Shown piece after piece: positions 17,904 to 26,571 of a DNA stretch of 64,000 nucleotides. Position 1 is the first letter of the stretch; every line of letters starts with the position of its first letter. This stretch comes from Thermoplasmata archaeon (lineage in GTDB: Archaea; Thermoplasmatota; Thermoplasmata; Lutacidiplasmatales; UBA184), in the NCBI GenBank assembly GCA_028864975.1, contig JAGWLG010000007.1:60842-124841 (forward strand), given 5' to 3'. The notes below the pieces were generated by a model. It made no database searches. It was not told where the DNA came from and saw only the letters and a list, made by a program, of their open reading frames with translations. Made by a program: the position numbers and the translations under genes.

Positions 17904-17959
17904 ACGCCCTCGCCCCAAGCCTCAAGACCGCCCCGCGATGGGGGGGAGAGGGATCCTCG

Positions 17960-19633
17960 TTGGCGACCTCGCACGTGGCCACCTCCTCCCCTCCCCCGAA
18001 GGACGTTCTCGACCGGATGGGGGGTCCTGAGGCGTTCGAGCTCCTTCGCGACCTTATCGCCCTCGACACGACCAACCTCGAGGACCCGGCCCACCACCGT
18101 GAGGAGAAGCGGCACTACGTCGAAGCGGCCCAGTTCCTCCAGAAGAAGGCCCAAGCCTTCGGGCTCAAGGCTCGCATCTGGGACGCGAGGGAAGAGCTCC
18201 CCCAGGGCCGTTCGAAGTTCCACGGCCCTCGGCCGAGCGTCATCGCCGATCTGGACCGGGGGAAGGCCTCGACCGTGCTCGTCCTCGCCCACCTGGACGT
18301 GGTCCCGGTCCCCGACGAACAGCTCTCGCGCTGGCAGAGCCCCCCGCACGAGCTCACCTACCGCGCGGGGCTAGGGCGGCTCTTCGGCCGCGGATCGAAC
18401 GATGACCTGGGGAGCGGCGTTCTCTCCTCCCTGTTCGCGCTACGGGCGCTCGCGACCACGAAGGACCTCCCGGTCAACGTACGGTTGCTGATCTGTCCCG
18501 ACGAGGAGACGGGCGGAGCTGGGGGGATCGAAGCGATCGCGGAGCATGACCAAGCGCTCCCTCCGAACGACCCGAAGCGTCTCCTCAGAGGGGAGCTCGC
18601 GCTCATCCCGGATGGCGCTCCCTATGTCGCCGCGGGGTGCAGCGGCGTGGCCTTCATCGACCTGGGCATGGACGGTTCCGTTCCGCTCCAGGACCACCTC
18701 GCTCTGGGGGACGGCGTGCTCGGGTTCGAGCCCACCGCTCGGAGCTGGGTCTCTCGGCTGCCTTCCCCGGACCACCCGGACCACGGGGCCCCCGACGCGC
18801 ACATCACCGGCCGGGCGACGCTCACGAAGATGGACCTCGGAGCCGACCCCGACGGGGTCCGAAGCGCGCGTCCCTCCCTCCGCCGGGCCCATGCGGAGAG
18901 CGATGCGGCCAATCAGATCTCGGAGGCGGTGACCCTTTCGTTCTCAGGAGAGCCTTCCAAGCTCGACGACCTGCTCTCCTTCCTCGAGAAACACGTCGTC
19001 GAACCGTACCGACTGGTCGTCCTGGGCGACCAGCACGGGGCAAGCAAGAGCGCAGGAACGCTCGAGCTGCGGGTCATCGGACGCGCGGGACACGCGGGGT
19101 ACCCCCACAAGGCCGCGAACCCCGTCCCCGTCACGGTCGGGTTGTTGCTGGCTTCCTGCCGGGAGGGCGTCCTCGAAGGAGAGACACGGACCACAGGGGG
19201 CTACACCCTGGACCTTCGATCCCCGCCCGAGATGCCGTCGGAGGACGTGATCGCGCTCTTCGACAACCGGTTCCGTCTGCTGAGGAGCGAGCTCCCCCGG
19301 GCCCGCTACGACGCACCGCTCGCTCGCCGCAGGAGCGGATACGCGCTGGAGGTCAACCATCCCGCTGTCCTCGCGGTCCGGCAGGCGTTCGAGGAGGTCG
19401 CGGGCGGAAGTGTCGGGGTCTTCGGCGAGTATGGAGGGACCGATGCGAGCGCGCTCCGCGACCTCACGACCCCCTCGGGCAAGCCCCTGCCGGCCATCGT
19501 GGTCGGGGCCATGGACCGAGATGCCCACATCCACGACGCCGAGGAGAGCGCCGATCCCCGCCTCTTGGGGATGGTCCAGAGGCTGCTCGTGCGGTGCATC
19601 GAGGCGGTCGAACCCCCGCCGTCCGCATCGTGA
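17960..19633 (+). CDS. M20-family zinc aminoacylase/dipeptidase-like hydrolase
   Basis: A 557-residue protein of the M20 peptidase/deacylase family. Ligands are seen in order: HLDVVP (first His and Asp), GRGSNDDLGSG (bridging Asp), DEETGG (catalytic Glu pair), and a late His in AHIHDAEES. The Asp residue in LIPDGA also fits a ligand. Residues 130-390 include a family-typical insertion that forms the lid/dimerisation domain. It is longer than most M20 enzymes. TTG 17960 is chosen for its GAGAGG ribosome-binding site; GTG 17975 and ATG 18017 are alternatives. The substrate (N-acyl amino acid or peptide) is undetermined. Confidence 0.85.
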   Translation: MATSHVATSSPPPKDVLDRMGGPEAFELLRDLIALDTTNLEDPAHHREEKRHYVEAAQFLQKKAQAFGLKARIWDAREELPQGRSKFHGPRPSVIADLDRGKASTVLVLAHLDVVPVPDEQLSRWQSPPHELTYRAGLGRLFGRGSNDDLGSGVLSSLFALRALATTKDLPVNVRLLICPDEETGGAGGIEAIAEHDQALPPNDPKRLLRGELALIPDGAPYVAAGCSGVAFIDLGMDGSVPLQDHLALGDGVLGFEPTARSWVSRLPSPDHPDHGAPDAHITGRATLTKMDLGADPDGVRSARPSLRRAHAESDAANQISEAVTLSFSGEPSKLDDLLSFLEKHVVEPYRLVVLGDQHGASKSAGTLELRVIGRAGHAGYPHKAANPVPVTVGLLLASCREGVLEGETRTTGGYTLDLRSPPEMPSEDVIALFDNRFRLLRSELPRARYDAPLARRRSGYALEVNHPAVLAVRQAFEEVAGGSVGVFGEYGGTDASALRDLTTPSGKPLPAIVVGAMDRDAHIHDAEESADPRLLGMVQRLLVRCIEAVEPPPSAS

Positions 19634-19655
19634 GCGCCGCGCCTCGGTGACTGCC

Positions 19656-19847
19656 CTACCCCTTGACCGGCGACGTGCAGCAGGCGCACCGCTCTTTCAT
19701 GCAGTCCCCGCGCCACGAGTGATTGCACTGTTTGCACGAGCAGTACGAGACGTAGGCGGACTTCGAGGCCGCGTGCTGGGCCTTGTACATGTCCTTCAAC
19801 ATCGCGTAGTACTGGACGTCGCGGAAGTTGTCCGGGCCCTCGGGCAT
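19656..19847 (-). CDS. Small Cys-rich zinc protein
   Basis: A 63-residue protein. The N-terminal half is a charged helix (DVQYYAMLKDMYKAQ). The C-terminal half has seven Cys (CSCKQC, GDC, RCACC), enough for a zinc ribbon or small treble-clef knuckle with a conserved-looking HSW. ATG 19847 has a modest A-rich TATA-like stretch (GAGAAAAG) about 27 bases upstream. It sits between convergent and divergent large genes. Role unknown. Confidence 0.65.
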   Translation of the reverse strand: MPEGPDNFRDVQYYAMLKDMYKAQHAASKSAYVSYCSCKQCNHSWRGDCMKERCACCTSPVKG

Positions 19848-19905
19848 GACGGGCTAGCCCGACCACAGCGCGCTTTTCTCAGTTTCGCACGCGACGAGGG
19901 CGCCG

Positions 19906-22900
19906 CTAGTCCCAGGTCCAGCCGCAGAAAGAGCAGTGCTTCTGCTCGTCCAGCCAACGCCCACAGATCGAACAACGGTTCGAGGACTCGGGGAGACCGT
20001 CCGAGGTCAGCGGCGCGGGAGGCGACGCGCTTGGGGGGGCAGGAGCGGGCTCTCGTGGAGGCCCCCCATCGCTGGGGTGCATCGGCTCCGACGGTGAGGG
20101 AGGAGCAGGTGGTTCGAGGGGAGGAGATGCCGGGAGGCCCCCCTGGTCGAGCGGGAATGCGGGTGGTCCGACCGAAGACACGGCCGGGGGTGGTGGGGGA
20201 GGAGGCATGGCAGGGGCCGGTGCCGCCACGGGGGGCCAAGGTGAGGTCGGCGGGGGAAGTTCCGATGTGGGCGGAGGGGCGTCAGCCGGCGGAGGTCCCG
20301 GAGCGACTTCATCGCTCTGAGCCGGCGGCGGGGGCGCTCCCAAGTCCGCGCCCTGCGAGTCGGGGCTTGCAGGCGGAGGGGGAGCCCCGGCGAACGGGTA
20401 GTCTCCCGGAGGGAGCATGTCGGGGCCGCCAGTCCCTCCGTCCGGCAAAGGCTCGGGAGGTGCCGCCACGTTGGCCGGGGAGGGCGCGACCTCGTCGGGG
20501 TACGGCATGCCGCCGTACACCACCGCTCCTGCGGCCGCGCCCTCGGCCATGCCCATGAGCTGTTCTTCCTCGGGCGACCGCAGGTGCTTGCGCTTGTTGC
20601 GCCGCACCACCCCTAGCGCGAGGACCGACGCGACGACGAGGGCGATGACCAGGATCCACAGCCACCCGTAGCTCCCGAACAGTCCCCCCAAGATCCCCGG
20701 AGCCGGGGCGACCCGGACCTCGACCGAGGCGTTGGCCTGACGGCCCTGCCCGTCGGTGACGGTGATGTGGACCCAATAGGTGCCCGCAGAGGAGATGGAG
20801 CACGCCCCCCCTGTCCCGCGGACCTGCGTGGTCGAGCACCCGGGTGGGAGCCCACTGTAATTGTAGACCAGCCCGCCGCTTCCCCCCGTTGTGGTCGCTT
20901 GGAAGAGCACCGACGTTCCGACCGTGGAGTTCGCTGGGGTCGCCGTGAATGACGTGATGGCAGGGTCGGCGTGGACGGTCAGCGTGGCATTGTCGAAGGC
21001 GCTCGCCCCTGTCGCATCATGGACCATGACCTCCGTGGTGAAGGTTCCGGTCCGGGTGGCGTAGCAACTGAGCGAAGGTGTGTCCCCATTGAGGCAGCCC
21101 GGAGGCAGCGCGGGGTAGTCGTAGGAATAGGTGGAGGTCCCTCCCTGGATGCCGACCGTGAAGACGGTCGGAACGTGCAGGTCCACCACGGTGGGGGTCG
21201 CAGCGAACTGGACGATCTGCAGACGAGGGTTCACGTGGAGCGTGAGGTTCGCAAAGACGGCCCTCGACAGCTGGTCGACGACCTGGACCTCGATCGTGAA
21301 GTTCCCCGTGGTCGACGGAGTGCAGGAGAGGTGAGGGTTGTCGACGCTGGAGCACCCCGAAGGGGTGCCGGCGTACACGAAGGACAGCGGGGCCGTTCCC
21401 CCCGTGACGACGACGCTCGCGTTCAGAGCCTGACCCTCGTCAAGGGTGTTGGGAGCCCCGGCGTTGAACGATCCCGTGAAGGAGACCAGGACCAGGGCCG
21501 GGTAGACCTGGACGCTCACCGAGGCACCCTTCGAGGCGCCCGCGCTGTCGTTCACCCAGAACGAGACCGCATAGGTCCCGGCACCGAGGAACGCGTGGTT
21601 GACCGAGGAACCGGTCCCGCTCTGTCCGTCACCGAACTTCCATGCCGTCGTGTAGGCCGGGGTCCCCCCCCAGAAGGACGCGGAGAAGGCGACCGAGAGG
21701 CCGGCGTCCGTCACCGACGGGGTTCGCGTGAGCGATGGGGTCGATAGGGCGGGGTTCACCAGCATCGTGAGCGTGGAGCTCGCGGAGCCCCCGGCGGAAT
21801 CGTTGGCCCAGACCCTCACCGTGTAGTTACCACGCGCAGCGTAGGCGTGCGTTGCCGTGCTCCCGCTGCCGGGAGCGCTCCCGTCCCCGAACGCCCAGGC
21901 GTACGTGAGAGGGGCGGTGCCTCCAGTGCCGAGGGCGGTGAAGGCCACGGGAAGACCGACATCGGTGGTCGTCGGGCTCGCGGTTGCCCCGACGGTGGGC
22001 AAGGCGTTGACGACCACCACCACGGTGTTCGTCGCAGAAGCTCCCACGGAATCGTTGGCCCAGAAGTGTGCGGTGAAGGATCCCGCGGCGGTGTAGGGGT
22101 GCGTGGGATTCTGTGTCGAGCTCACGGGAGAGCCGTCGCCGAAGCTCCAGGCGTAAGTGAAGGGGGAGGTCCCTCCGGTCACCGCGCCCGAGAAGGTCAC
22201 GGGGATCCCCACGTCGGTTGGGCTGGGCGCGGCGGAGGGGGTCGCGACAGGTAGCGGGTTGATGGTGACCGCGGCCGTCGCCGTGGCACGGCCGCTCGCG
22301 GAGTCGTTGACCCAGAGCCATGCCGTGAAGGTCCCAGCCGTGTTGAACGTGTGGCTCGAAGTGGAGGACGCGGAGTTCCCCCCGTCGCCGTAGCGGACGG
22401 CGTAGGTGTAGGGGGTGGTCCCGCCCGCGGCCGTGGCCGAGAACAGAACCGACTTCCCCACGTCCGTGGCCGCCGGGAGGGCGCTCAGCGAGGCTGTGAG
22501 CGCAATGCTGCCCCCGTCGTACGACCAGCCGTCCGTCGTGTCTGCGAGGGCGGAGGAATCGTATCCGTCGAACTGCAGCGCGGTGCCGTCCGCGGGGTCG
22601 TCGCTAAGGTCGCCGGCTCCACGCACCGAAGGGGAGGTGGACGGGGTGATCTGGGTCCAGGCCCCCCCGCTGAAGGTCCACGTGTCGCCTAGGGAGTTCA
22701 GCGAGCTGTCAGACCCTCCGAAGAGCAAGACCGCCGAGATCGCGGAATCGTACGCCATCATGTTGGCGATGAAGGCGCGCTTTGCCGGAAGTCCCGAGGT
22801 GACCGAGGTCCAGCTGCCCCCGACGTACTTCCAGGTGTCGGCGAAGAAGGTCCCCGTGCTGAAGTCCTCTCCGCCGAACATGACCACGTAGCTGTCCGCG

Positions 22901-23769
22901 GCGTCGTAGGCCATGCCATCGCCGTAGCGTGCCGAGGGCCCCGTCGCGGCGGTCGAGGTCCACTGGCCCCCGGAGAAGGTCCACGTGTCGCTGTCCTCAC
23001 CCGACGCTCCGTATCCGCCGAAGAGAACGACATAGTTGTCGGCCTGATCGAAGGCCAGGCCGGCGTAGAACCGCGCGGTAGGGTGCGAGGTGGGCGAGAG
23101 TTGGGACCAGATGCCGCCCGAGAAGCTCCAGGTGTCCCCGTAGTAGGCCCCGCTCCAGTACTCGGTGCCCCCGAACAGCACGAGGTAGTTGTCCTTCGCG
23201 TCCCAGGTCATGGTGCTGTCGAAGCGAGAGGTGGGGCAGCCCGAGGCGCAGGCCGTGGCCGTGATGTTCGTCCACGTGCCGGTCTTGTAGGTCCAGGTAT
23301 CCATGGGTTCGGTGGCGGTGGAGTCGTAGAGCCCGCCGAACAGGACCACATACCCGTCCTTCGCGTCGTAGGCCATCGTGGCGCCTTCGCGGCCCAACGG
23401 CGCGCAGGGGGAGCAGACCGAGGTCCACGTCGGGCTGACCAGCGGCCCCGTAGGCGGGCTGAGGCTCTTCGTGGCCTCCGAGCAGGCGAGCGACGCGCTA
23501 CCGCCTCCCCCGCACGTCGGCACCGACGCTTGCCGGCGGTCGGGAAGGGCCGCCTCGTGCAGATGAAGTAGCCTTTCCGTAGCTTGCCCGACGTGGACGG
23601 CTCCGGTGGGTGCGACGTGCTCGGTGTCGGGACCCGACACATGGCCGAGAGCGCCGCCGGGAAGGATCAGAAGCGCGAGGAGCGACCCAACCAGGAGCCG
23701 AAGCGCGGTACCTTCGAGAGGGTACCGGCGTCCCTCGGTTCCCGGGGTCGTCGCGGACACTGGGAGCAA
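19906..23769 (-). CDS. Giant kelch/PKD surface protein with cytoplasmic zinc ribbon
   Basis: A 1287-residue protein. Signal peptide at about 20-42 (LRLLVGSLLALLILPGGALG). Six or so kelch-type blades follow (about 125-420; each has YDAKDGYVVLFGG-like strands and DTWxFxGGxW), forming a beta-propeller. Then come at least four PKD domains (YAWSFGDGS, YAWAFGDGS, AWKFGDGQS, YAVRYGDGG; about 425-790) and three related domains with C-x8-SC cores (about 800-1040). A membrane helix near 1045-1070 leads to a ~200-residue proline-rich tail ending in a zinc ribbon (CSICGRW ... CSFCGW). The sugar- or protein-binding ectodomain is outside and the ribbon inside. The start is TTG 23769 (or GTG 23757), ~30 bases after a T-rich promoter. 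Confidence 0.85.
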   Translation of the reverse strand: MLPVSATTPGTEGRRYPLEGTALRLLVGSLLALLILPGGALGHVSGPDTEHVAPTGAVHVGQATERLLHLHEAALPDRRQASVPTCGGGGSASLACSEATKSLSPPTGPLVSPTWTSVCSPCAPLGREGATMAYDAKDGYVVLFGGLYDSTATEPMDTWTYKTGTWTNITATACASGCPTSRFDSTMTWDAKDNYLVLFGGTEYWSGAYYGDTWSFSGGIWSQLSPTSHPTARFYAGLAFDQADNYVVLFGGYGASGEDSDTWTFSGGQWTSTAATGPSARYGDGMAYDAADSYVVMFGGEDFSTGTFFADTWKYVGGSWTSVTSGLPAKRAFIANMMAYDSAISAVLLFGGSDSSLNSLGDTWTFSGGAWTQITPSTSPSVRGAGDLSDDPADGTALQFDGYDSSALADTTDGWSYDGGSIALTASLSALPAATDVGKSVLFSATAAGGTTPYTYAVRYGDGGNSASSTSSHTFNTAGTFTAWLWVNDSASGRATATAAVTINPLPVATPSAAPSPTDVGIPVTFSGAVTGGTSPFTYAWSFGDGSPVSSTQNPTHPYTAAGSFTAHFWANDSVGASATNTVVVVVNALPTVGATASPTTTDVGLPVAFTALGTGGTAPLTYAWAFGDGSAPGSGSTATHAYAARGNYTVRVWANDSAGGSASSTLTMLVNPALSTPSLTRTPSVTDAGLSVAFSASFWGGTPAYTTAWKFGDGQSGTGSSVNHAFLGAGTYAVSFWVNDSAGASKGASVSVQVYPALVLVSFTGSFNAGAPNTLDEGQALNASVVVTGGTAPLSFVYAGTPSGCSSVDNPHLSCTPSTTGNFTIEVQVVDQLSRAVFANLTLHVNPRLQIVQFAATPTVVDLHVPTVFTVGIQGGTSTYSYDYPALPPGCLNGDTPSLSCYATRTGTFTTEVMVHDATGASAFDNATLTVHADPAITSFTATPANSTVGTSVLFQATTTGGSGGLVYNYSGLPPGCSTTQVRGTGGACSISSAGTYWVHITVTDGQGRQANASVEVRVAPAPGILGGLFGSYGWLWILVIALVVASVLALGVVRRNKRKHLRSPEEEQLMGMAEGAAAGAVVYGGMPYPDEVAPSPANVAAPPEPLPDGGTGGPDMLPPGDYPFAGAPPPPASPDSQGADLGAPPPPAQSDEVAPGPPPADAPPPTSELPPPTSPWPPVAAPAPAMPPPPPPPAVSSVGPPAFPLDQGGLPASPPLEPPAPPSPSEPMHPSDGGPPREPAPAPPSASPPAPLTSDGLPESSNRCSICGRWLDEQKHCSFCGWTWD

Positions 23770-23793
23770 GCAACCGTCTGGGGGCTGAAGAAC

Positions 23794-23806
23794 GTTTTGT
23801 TTTTGG
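23794..23806 (-). promoter_or_regulatory. A-rich promoter element of the kelch/PKD gene
   Basis: Minus-strand CCAAAAACAAAAC is unusually AT-rich here and is centred about 30 bases before TTG 23769, so it probably serves as the TATA element. Confidence 0.5.
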
Positions 23807-23908
23807 ACGGACTCATACGGATTTCGGAGTACTCCCCCCGATAGGGCCGCTTTCTCGGCCAGGTTCGACGCGCGGGGCCCCCAGCACGCGGCTGGTGGCG
23901 AGAGGCCC

Positions 23909-25087
23909 CTACGATTTTCGTGAGCGAACAGGCGTGTGTCCCCCTTCTACCTCTCCCTGCTCCTCCTCCGACCGAGGAGCATCCTCTTCCTCCCCTTTCT
24001 CCTGCTCCTTCTCTTCGCCCTTCTCGCCGTCCTTGGGCTCAGGCCGGGGACCCCATCTCGAGGTGTCGCGCGTGCCTTCGATGGTCACAGGAGATCCCGT
24101 AGCGTGCCGCCTCCTGCGGAGGAAGAACCATGTCCCGAAGCTGGTGGCCACGACGACCGCGGCGCCTCCGACGAGGAGGAGGGCACCCCGAACGTACGAG
24201 GAGGAGTTACCCTTCGTCGTGTTGCAGGAGGAGCAGGGTGGCGGGGACTTGGGCGGGGCAGGGCCGGTGGTGAAGGAAAAGTTGAGCGGCCCCGCCAGAT
24301 GGACGCCCTGGGCGCTCTCCACGCCCGTACTGATGTTCGCTAGGTAGGTCGTGTTCGGCAGGAACGGGTGCGTGTGCACCCAGTGGAACGTGAGCCCTCC
24401 CGCTCCGCCCAGTCCCCCGGCGACCGGCGGATAGATCGAGAAGTTCCCAGGGAGGCTCGCAGCGTCCATGACCACGTCGAACGACACCGTGACGTTTGCC
24501 CCGAGCGGCACGTTCGTTGAACCGGCGACCGGGCACAGGCCCGAGGGTTGCGGGGTCGCGTAGACATTGGAGAGCTCGGTGCTGAAGCTCGCCTGCCAGG
24601 GGGCCGATAACGGAGTCCCGGACGCGCCCTGAGCCGCCCGCGTCAACGTGAGGACGTAGGTGGTTCCGTAGCTCAGCGGCCCGGTCAGCGTCCAGTTCAG
24701 GTAGGAGCCCGTCACGCTCTCATGCGCTCCGGGCACCGAGGGCGAGACCGAGAACGCACCAAGCGTCGCAGGGGCGTTCATCGCCGTTGTGAACCCGACG
24801 GAAAGATTCGTCCACACGGGCCAGTTGGCCGTACAATTGGAGGGGAGCGAAGAGAGCACCGAAGGGCCCGGAGCCGCTTGGGGCCAGAGTGGATCGTCCA
24901 CCGCCTTGCCGCGGGAGGTCGATGGCTGGCTAGACGCCTGAGGGGAGGAATCCCCCTTGGCCATCGCCCCGAACGGCGTGGGCGCCAGGCTCAGGATCAA
25001 TGAAAGACCGAGGAAGAGGGCGACTGGGGATGGAACGCCTCGACCGCGAGCGAGGCGACGCAGGGCACGAGCGACCGTCCGTGGCAA
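23909..25087 (-). CDS. Exported, membrane-anchored Ig-like protein
   Basis: About 392 residues. Signal peptide: a basic n-region (RALRRLARGRG) then VALFLGLSLILSLA. The ectodomain has two related ~100-residue modules resembling bacterial Ig-like (SbsA/Big_5) domains, with blocks SVGFTTAMNAP and TVSFDVVMDAA and the closing FSFTTGP. Several N-x-S/T sites suggest glycosylation. A helix near 322-344 anchors it, and the cytoplasmic tail is acidic and Lys/Glu-rich. The start is TTG 25087 by signal-peptide geometry; the open frame extends further upstream but there overlaps the wHTH gene. Confidence 0.75.
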   Translation of the reverse strand: MPRTVARALRRLARGRGVPSPVALFLGLSLILSLAPTPFGAMAKGDSSPQASSQPSTSRGKAVDDPLWPQAAPGPSVLSSLPSNCTANWPVWTNLSVGFTTAMNAPATLGAFSVSPSVPGAHESVTGSYLNWTLTGPLSYGTTYVLTLTRAAQGASGTPLSAPWQASFSTELSNVYATPQPSGLCPVAGSTNVPLGANVTVSFDVVMDAASLPGNFSIYPPVAGGLGGAGGLTFHWVHTHPFLPNTTYLANISTGVESAQGVHLAGPLNFSFTTGPAPPKSPPPCSSCNTTKGNSSSYVRGALLLVGGAAVVVATSFGTWFFLRRRRHATGSPVTIEGTRDTSRWGPRPEPKDGEKGEEKEQEKGEEEDAPRSEEEQGEVEGGHTPVRSRKS

Positions 25088-25148
25088 CGGCCCGTCGCTC
25101 GAGCGACCCGGGGAGGTCTGCGTGGAGCGGACCAATGGACCTACCGAG

Positions 25149-25157
25149 ATATAATCG
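25149..25157. promoter_or_regulatory. Shared TATA region between divergent genes
   Basis: GATATAATC is centred 25 bases before GTG 25178 on the plus strand. It reads GATTATATC on the minus strand and could also direct the Ig-like gene, giving a bidirectional promoter. Confidence 0.55.
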
Positions 25158-25177
25158 ACCCGGCGTAGACCCTTCTC

Positions 25178-25567
25178 GTGCCCGACCGCCGGTACAAGGG
25201 GTACCGCATCTATGCCTACATCGCGCTCGCGCGCCTGTTCGCCGAGCTGGACCTCGAGCTCCAGCAGCCTGACGTCGTCGCCCGGGCGCATGACGCCTTG
25301 ACGACGCTCACGACCCGGCTGAGCAAGGAGGAGATCCTGCATGCGATCCGGTCGAACTCGCACATGACCGAGAAGGTCCTGGAGTACCTCGTGGCGGAAG
25401 GGTTCGCCGAGGTCCGAAAGGACGAGAAGGGATACGACGTGAGGATCACTCCCGCGGGGGTCGAGCACCTCAAGCGGTACGATGCGTTCTACCGGGACTT
25501 GTATCGGCGGGAACTGCAGGACCACACGCGCTACGTACCGCGGCCGCACTATCTTGGCCCGGAGTAG
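25178..25567 (+). CDS. Winged-helix protein
   Basis: A 129-residue protein whose residues about 45-105 fit a winged helix-turn-helix: SKEEILHAIRSNSHMTEKVLEYLVAEGFAEVRKDEKGYDVRITPAG has helices, a recognition helix near HMTEKVLEYL, and a beta wing. I write it here only as KVLEYLVAEGFAEVRK for the helix-wing core. The C-terminal helix RYDAFYRDLYRREL may mediate dimerisation. GTG 25178 lies 25 bases after a TATA box, so the mRNA is leaderless. It is probably a transcription regulator; being divergent from the Ig-like surface gene, that gene may be its target. Confidence 0.8.
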   Translation: MPDRRYKGYRIYAYIALARLFAELDLELQQPDVVARAHDALTTLTTRLSKEEILHAIRSNSHMTEKVLEYLVAEGFAEVRKDEKGYDVRITPAGVEHLKRYDAFYRDLYRRELQDHTRYVPRPHYLGPE

Positions 25568-25639
25568 AGGGGAACCGGCGGTCCTCGAAACCGTGAGCGC
25601 GGGGGAACGGACGGTCCGCAGAGCCGCGGGTCCCTCGAC

Positions 25640-26461
25640 CTACGGGACGCCCACGACGACCGGCACGAACTCGTAGGTGCCGTCCGGGTTCTCGGTAACG
25701 ATCTCCGTGGAGACACGGTAGCTGTGGAGTCCCTTCCTCAGCACGGAGGGATGCCCGGTCGCGTACTCGTAGACCTCGTGCGAGAGGGGCGTGCCCTTCG
25801 GCCGGAGCAGCACGCAACGCGCGACCCTTCCCGGAAGCCTCCCCGCGATGGCCCGTAGGTCCACCTCCATTTGCTGGAGGTCGGAGAGCTGAACGGTCTC
25901 GGGCCCCACCCGTGCCAGCAGGACGAAGCCCGGGTTACCTCCTCCGGTCAGCCCCCAGCGAAATCCCCCCGGTTTGGCGATCGCGAGGTCGAACTTGACG
26001 TCCCGGCCCTTCACGGGCCAGGACTTCTGATAGCGCAGCCGGTCGGGGTTCTCCCGGAGCGCTTCCCCCACCTTTTCATTGGAGGTCGAGAAGTGGTGCG
26101 CCAGCCGCTCGATCGGGGTCCTTCCCTCCGGGATCTTGACGATGGGCTCCGCGTCCCGCACGAGGCGGATGGTCCGGTGCCGGGCCACGAAGCCCCGGAA
26201 GAAGCGATCGGTCTCACGGAGGAGGTAGAGCGCGAAGAGCCCTAGACCGAACCCGAGGAAGCCGATCAGGGCGAGCACGGCGTTCGTGCGGAGGCCGGTG
26301 ACCAGCACGATGAGCGTCAGGAAGGTCCAGAATAGCGCGATGACCATGTTGGCCCAGTACATCCGGCGGGCCGTGGGGGCCATCGCCGCCACCCGGTCGG
26401 AGAGGTCGAAGATCGCCGAGATCGGGTCCTCCACCCCGGGAGGAGCGGCGCTGCCGGCCAC
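25640..26461 (-). CDS. Two-span membrane protein, unknown
   Basis: A 273-residue protein. A short N-terminal amphipathic region is followed by two adjacent hydrophobic helices (about 38-58 and 62-82), then a ~190-residue cytoplasmic alpha/beta domain containing GGFRWGLTGGGNPGFVLL. No Cys motif or catalytic signature is recognised. GTG 26461 lies 26 bases downstream of a good TATA box (TTTCAAATAG), so it is leaderless. It is divergent from the 510-residue exported protein. Confidence 0.7.
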   Translation of the reverse strand: MAGSAAPPGVEDPISAIFDLSDRVAAMAPTARRMYWANMVIALFWTFLTLIVLVTGLRTNAVLALIGFLGFGLGLFALYLLRETDRFFRGFVARHRTIRLVRDAEPIVKIPEGRTPIERLAHHFSTSNEKVGEALRENPDRLRYQKSWPVKGRDVKFDLAIAKPGGFRWGLTGGGNPGFVLLARVGPETVQLSDLQQMEVDLRAIAGRLPGRVARCVLLRPKGTPLSHEVYEYATGHPSVLRKGLHSYRVSTEIVTENPDGTYEFVPVVVGVP

Positions 26462-26482
26462 GGAAGGAACCCTCGGGTCCGC

Positions 26483-26492
26483 CTATTTGAAA
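26483..26492 (-). promoter_or_regulatory. TATA box of the two-span membrane gene
   Basis: Minus-strand TTTCAAATAG is centred 26 bases before GTG 26461. Confidence 0.65.
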
Positions 26493-26571
26493 CCCCCCGA
26501 AAGATTCGACCGGCTACCAGGTGCGTAGGGTCCCATCCACCCCCCGGGGGTATCTGACCTCAGGTGGCCCC

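Noticed and set aside
16319..17959. The long frame upstream of the M20 gene
   Set aside because: It overlaps the zinc-ribbon gene at 16323-17903 in another frame. Only its last part is the M20 enzyme, so the start was moved to TTG 17960.
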